A stretch of 14,675 bases of DNA, taken from positions 837,989-852,663 of the forward strand of contig DEQW01000003.1 of the NCBI GenBank assembly GCA_002360635.1, read 5' to 3'. A program made the translations under genes and the position numbers. This DNA is from Flavobacteriaceae bacterium UBA3356 (GTDB taxonomy: Bacteria > Bacteroidota > Bacteroidia > Flavobacteriales > Flavobacteriaceae). This document shows, piece by piece, positions 14,519 to 14,675 of the stretch (position 1 is its first letter; every line of letters starts with the position of its first letter). The notes under the pieces were generated by a model that worked only from the letters and a program-made list of their open reading frames with translations, had not been told where the DNA came from and made no database searches.

Positions 14519-14637
14519 AAAGCCAACGCTAAAAGCCATACACATTTGCAATTCGCTTCAGCCGAAACACAAGCCAAAAATTGCAAAAGAGTATGTCTTT
14601 GCCAACGCTGAAAACCAAGCTGAACGGAATAAAGCCA
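14519..14637. other. Non-coding tail of cassette 7 with repeated CCAACGCT motifs
   Basis: No gene is seen. CCAACGCTAAAAGCC starts at 14523 and CCAACGCTGAAAACCA spans 14602-14617. Very similar copies lie in the cassette's 5' leader: CCAACGCTTAAAACCA at 13245-13260 and CCAACGCCTGAAAA at 13278-13291. The 12-mer GCTGAAAACCAA is shared exactly by 13192-13203 and 14607-14618. The motif thus occurs on both sides of the operon but not within the coding part that I noticed. Confidence 0.5.
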
Positions 14638-14675
14638 GTGGGTAACAACGTATCCTATGAAAAGCACTAGTCCAG
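14638..14675 (+). repeat. attC7-like cassette site, 5' end only
   Basis: GTGGGTAAC (14638-14646) is the exact complement of the start of cassette 7, GTTACCCAC (13181-13189). It is followed by a 3-nt spacer AAC and GTATCCTATG, the beginning of a 5' arm like those of the other sites. The window ends inside the site, so the array continues downstream. Confidence 0.7.

Larger units (their letters stand above)
4896..14675 (+). mobile_element. Integron-like gene cassette array, seven cassettes
   Basis: Cassettes, taking G|TT as the crossover, are 4897-5897, 5898-7046, 7047-8572, 8573-9538, 9539-12132, 12133-13181 and 13182 to beyond the window. Each begins with bases complementary to its own end: GTTGTAGCCA/TGGCTACAAC, GTTGGGCGT/ACGCCCAAC, GTTGCCACCA/TGGTGGCAAC, GTTAGCTGT/ACAGCTAAC, GTTATGCGG/CCGCATAAC, GTTGTGCGT/ACGCACAAC and GTTACCCAC/GTGGGTAAC. 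Genes and sites all point the same way, gene then site, as in integron cassettes. In known integrons this complementarity arises because the R'' and R' boxes of one attC are split when the circular cassette inserts. No integrase gene is present here. Cassettes 1 and 5 carry two genes and cassette 7 carries three. Confidence 0.8.

Overview
The window looks like part of a Bacteroidota chromosome, most likely a marine or soil member of the Flavobacteriaceae. The evidence is the AT-rich sequence, the lack of strong Shine-Dalgarno sites, a clean Bacteroidota-type promoter (TTTG-N19-TAACTTTG), N-termini ending in '...YGQ' or '...NGQ' as in secreted flavobacterial proteins, and familiar flavobacterial families. 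Every gene I accept is on the + strand.

Region 1 (1 to about 4700) is ordinary chromosome. It holds the 3' part of a dihydroorotase gene (pyrC-like), two small paralogous membrane proteins, and a J-domain protein carrying a third copy of that membrane domain, shortened by an in-frame stop. A phospholipase/carboxylesterase-type hydrolase follows, preceded by a terminator that overlaps its promoter. A gene-poor stretch of about 400 bp contains three ATAACC repeats at an exact 11-bp period. Last is a conserved Bacteroidota protein of unknown function (MAKQKGI... family).

Region 2 (about 4812 to the end of the window) is the striking part: an integron-like array of gene cassettes. Six complete, similarly oriented sites of 131-133 bp (attC1 to attC6), a divergent leading site (site 0) and a cut-off seventh site (attC7) separate seven cassettes. 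The sites have attC architecture. Each has an outer R'' box ending in AAC and an outer R' box starting with GTT, unequal unpaired spacers (3 nt on the 5' side, 6-7 nt on the 3' side), a long imperfect stem, and in several sites a central 8-10 bp hairpin. The decisive feature is that the first bases of every cassette (GTT plus 6-7 cassette-specific bases) are perfectly complementary, over 9-10 bp, to the last bases of the same cassette before its downstream site. This holds in seven out of seven cassettes. It is expected if each cassette was once a circle closed by its own site and inserted by G|TT recombination. No integrase gene is in the window, so it could be an integrase-less array or the interior of a larger chromosomal integron.

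Cassette cargo in order: (1) two small unknown proteins; (2) an LppY/LpqO-like (DUF1259) lipoprotein; (3) a secreted S41 peptidase; (4) a class III nucleotide-cyclase-like protein resembling Pycsar cyclases, with no effector gene beside it; (5) a secreted repeat protein translationally coupled to a secreted TPR protein; (6) an unknown protein with a TTG start; (7) a three-gene mercury-type operon (ArsR regulator, MerTP fusion, GDCCVxC protein) with its own near-leaderless promoter. Naming the array an integron is inference from structure. The terminal complementarity, spacing and site lengths are read directly from the sequence.
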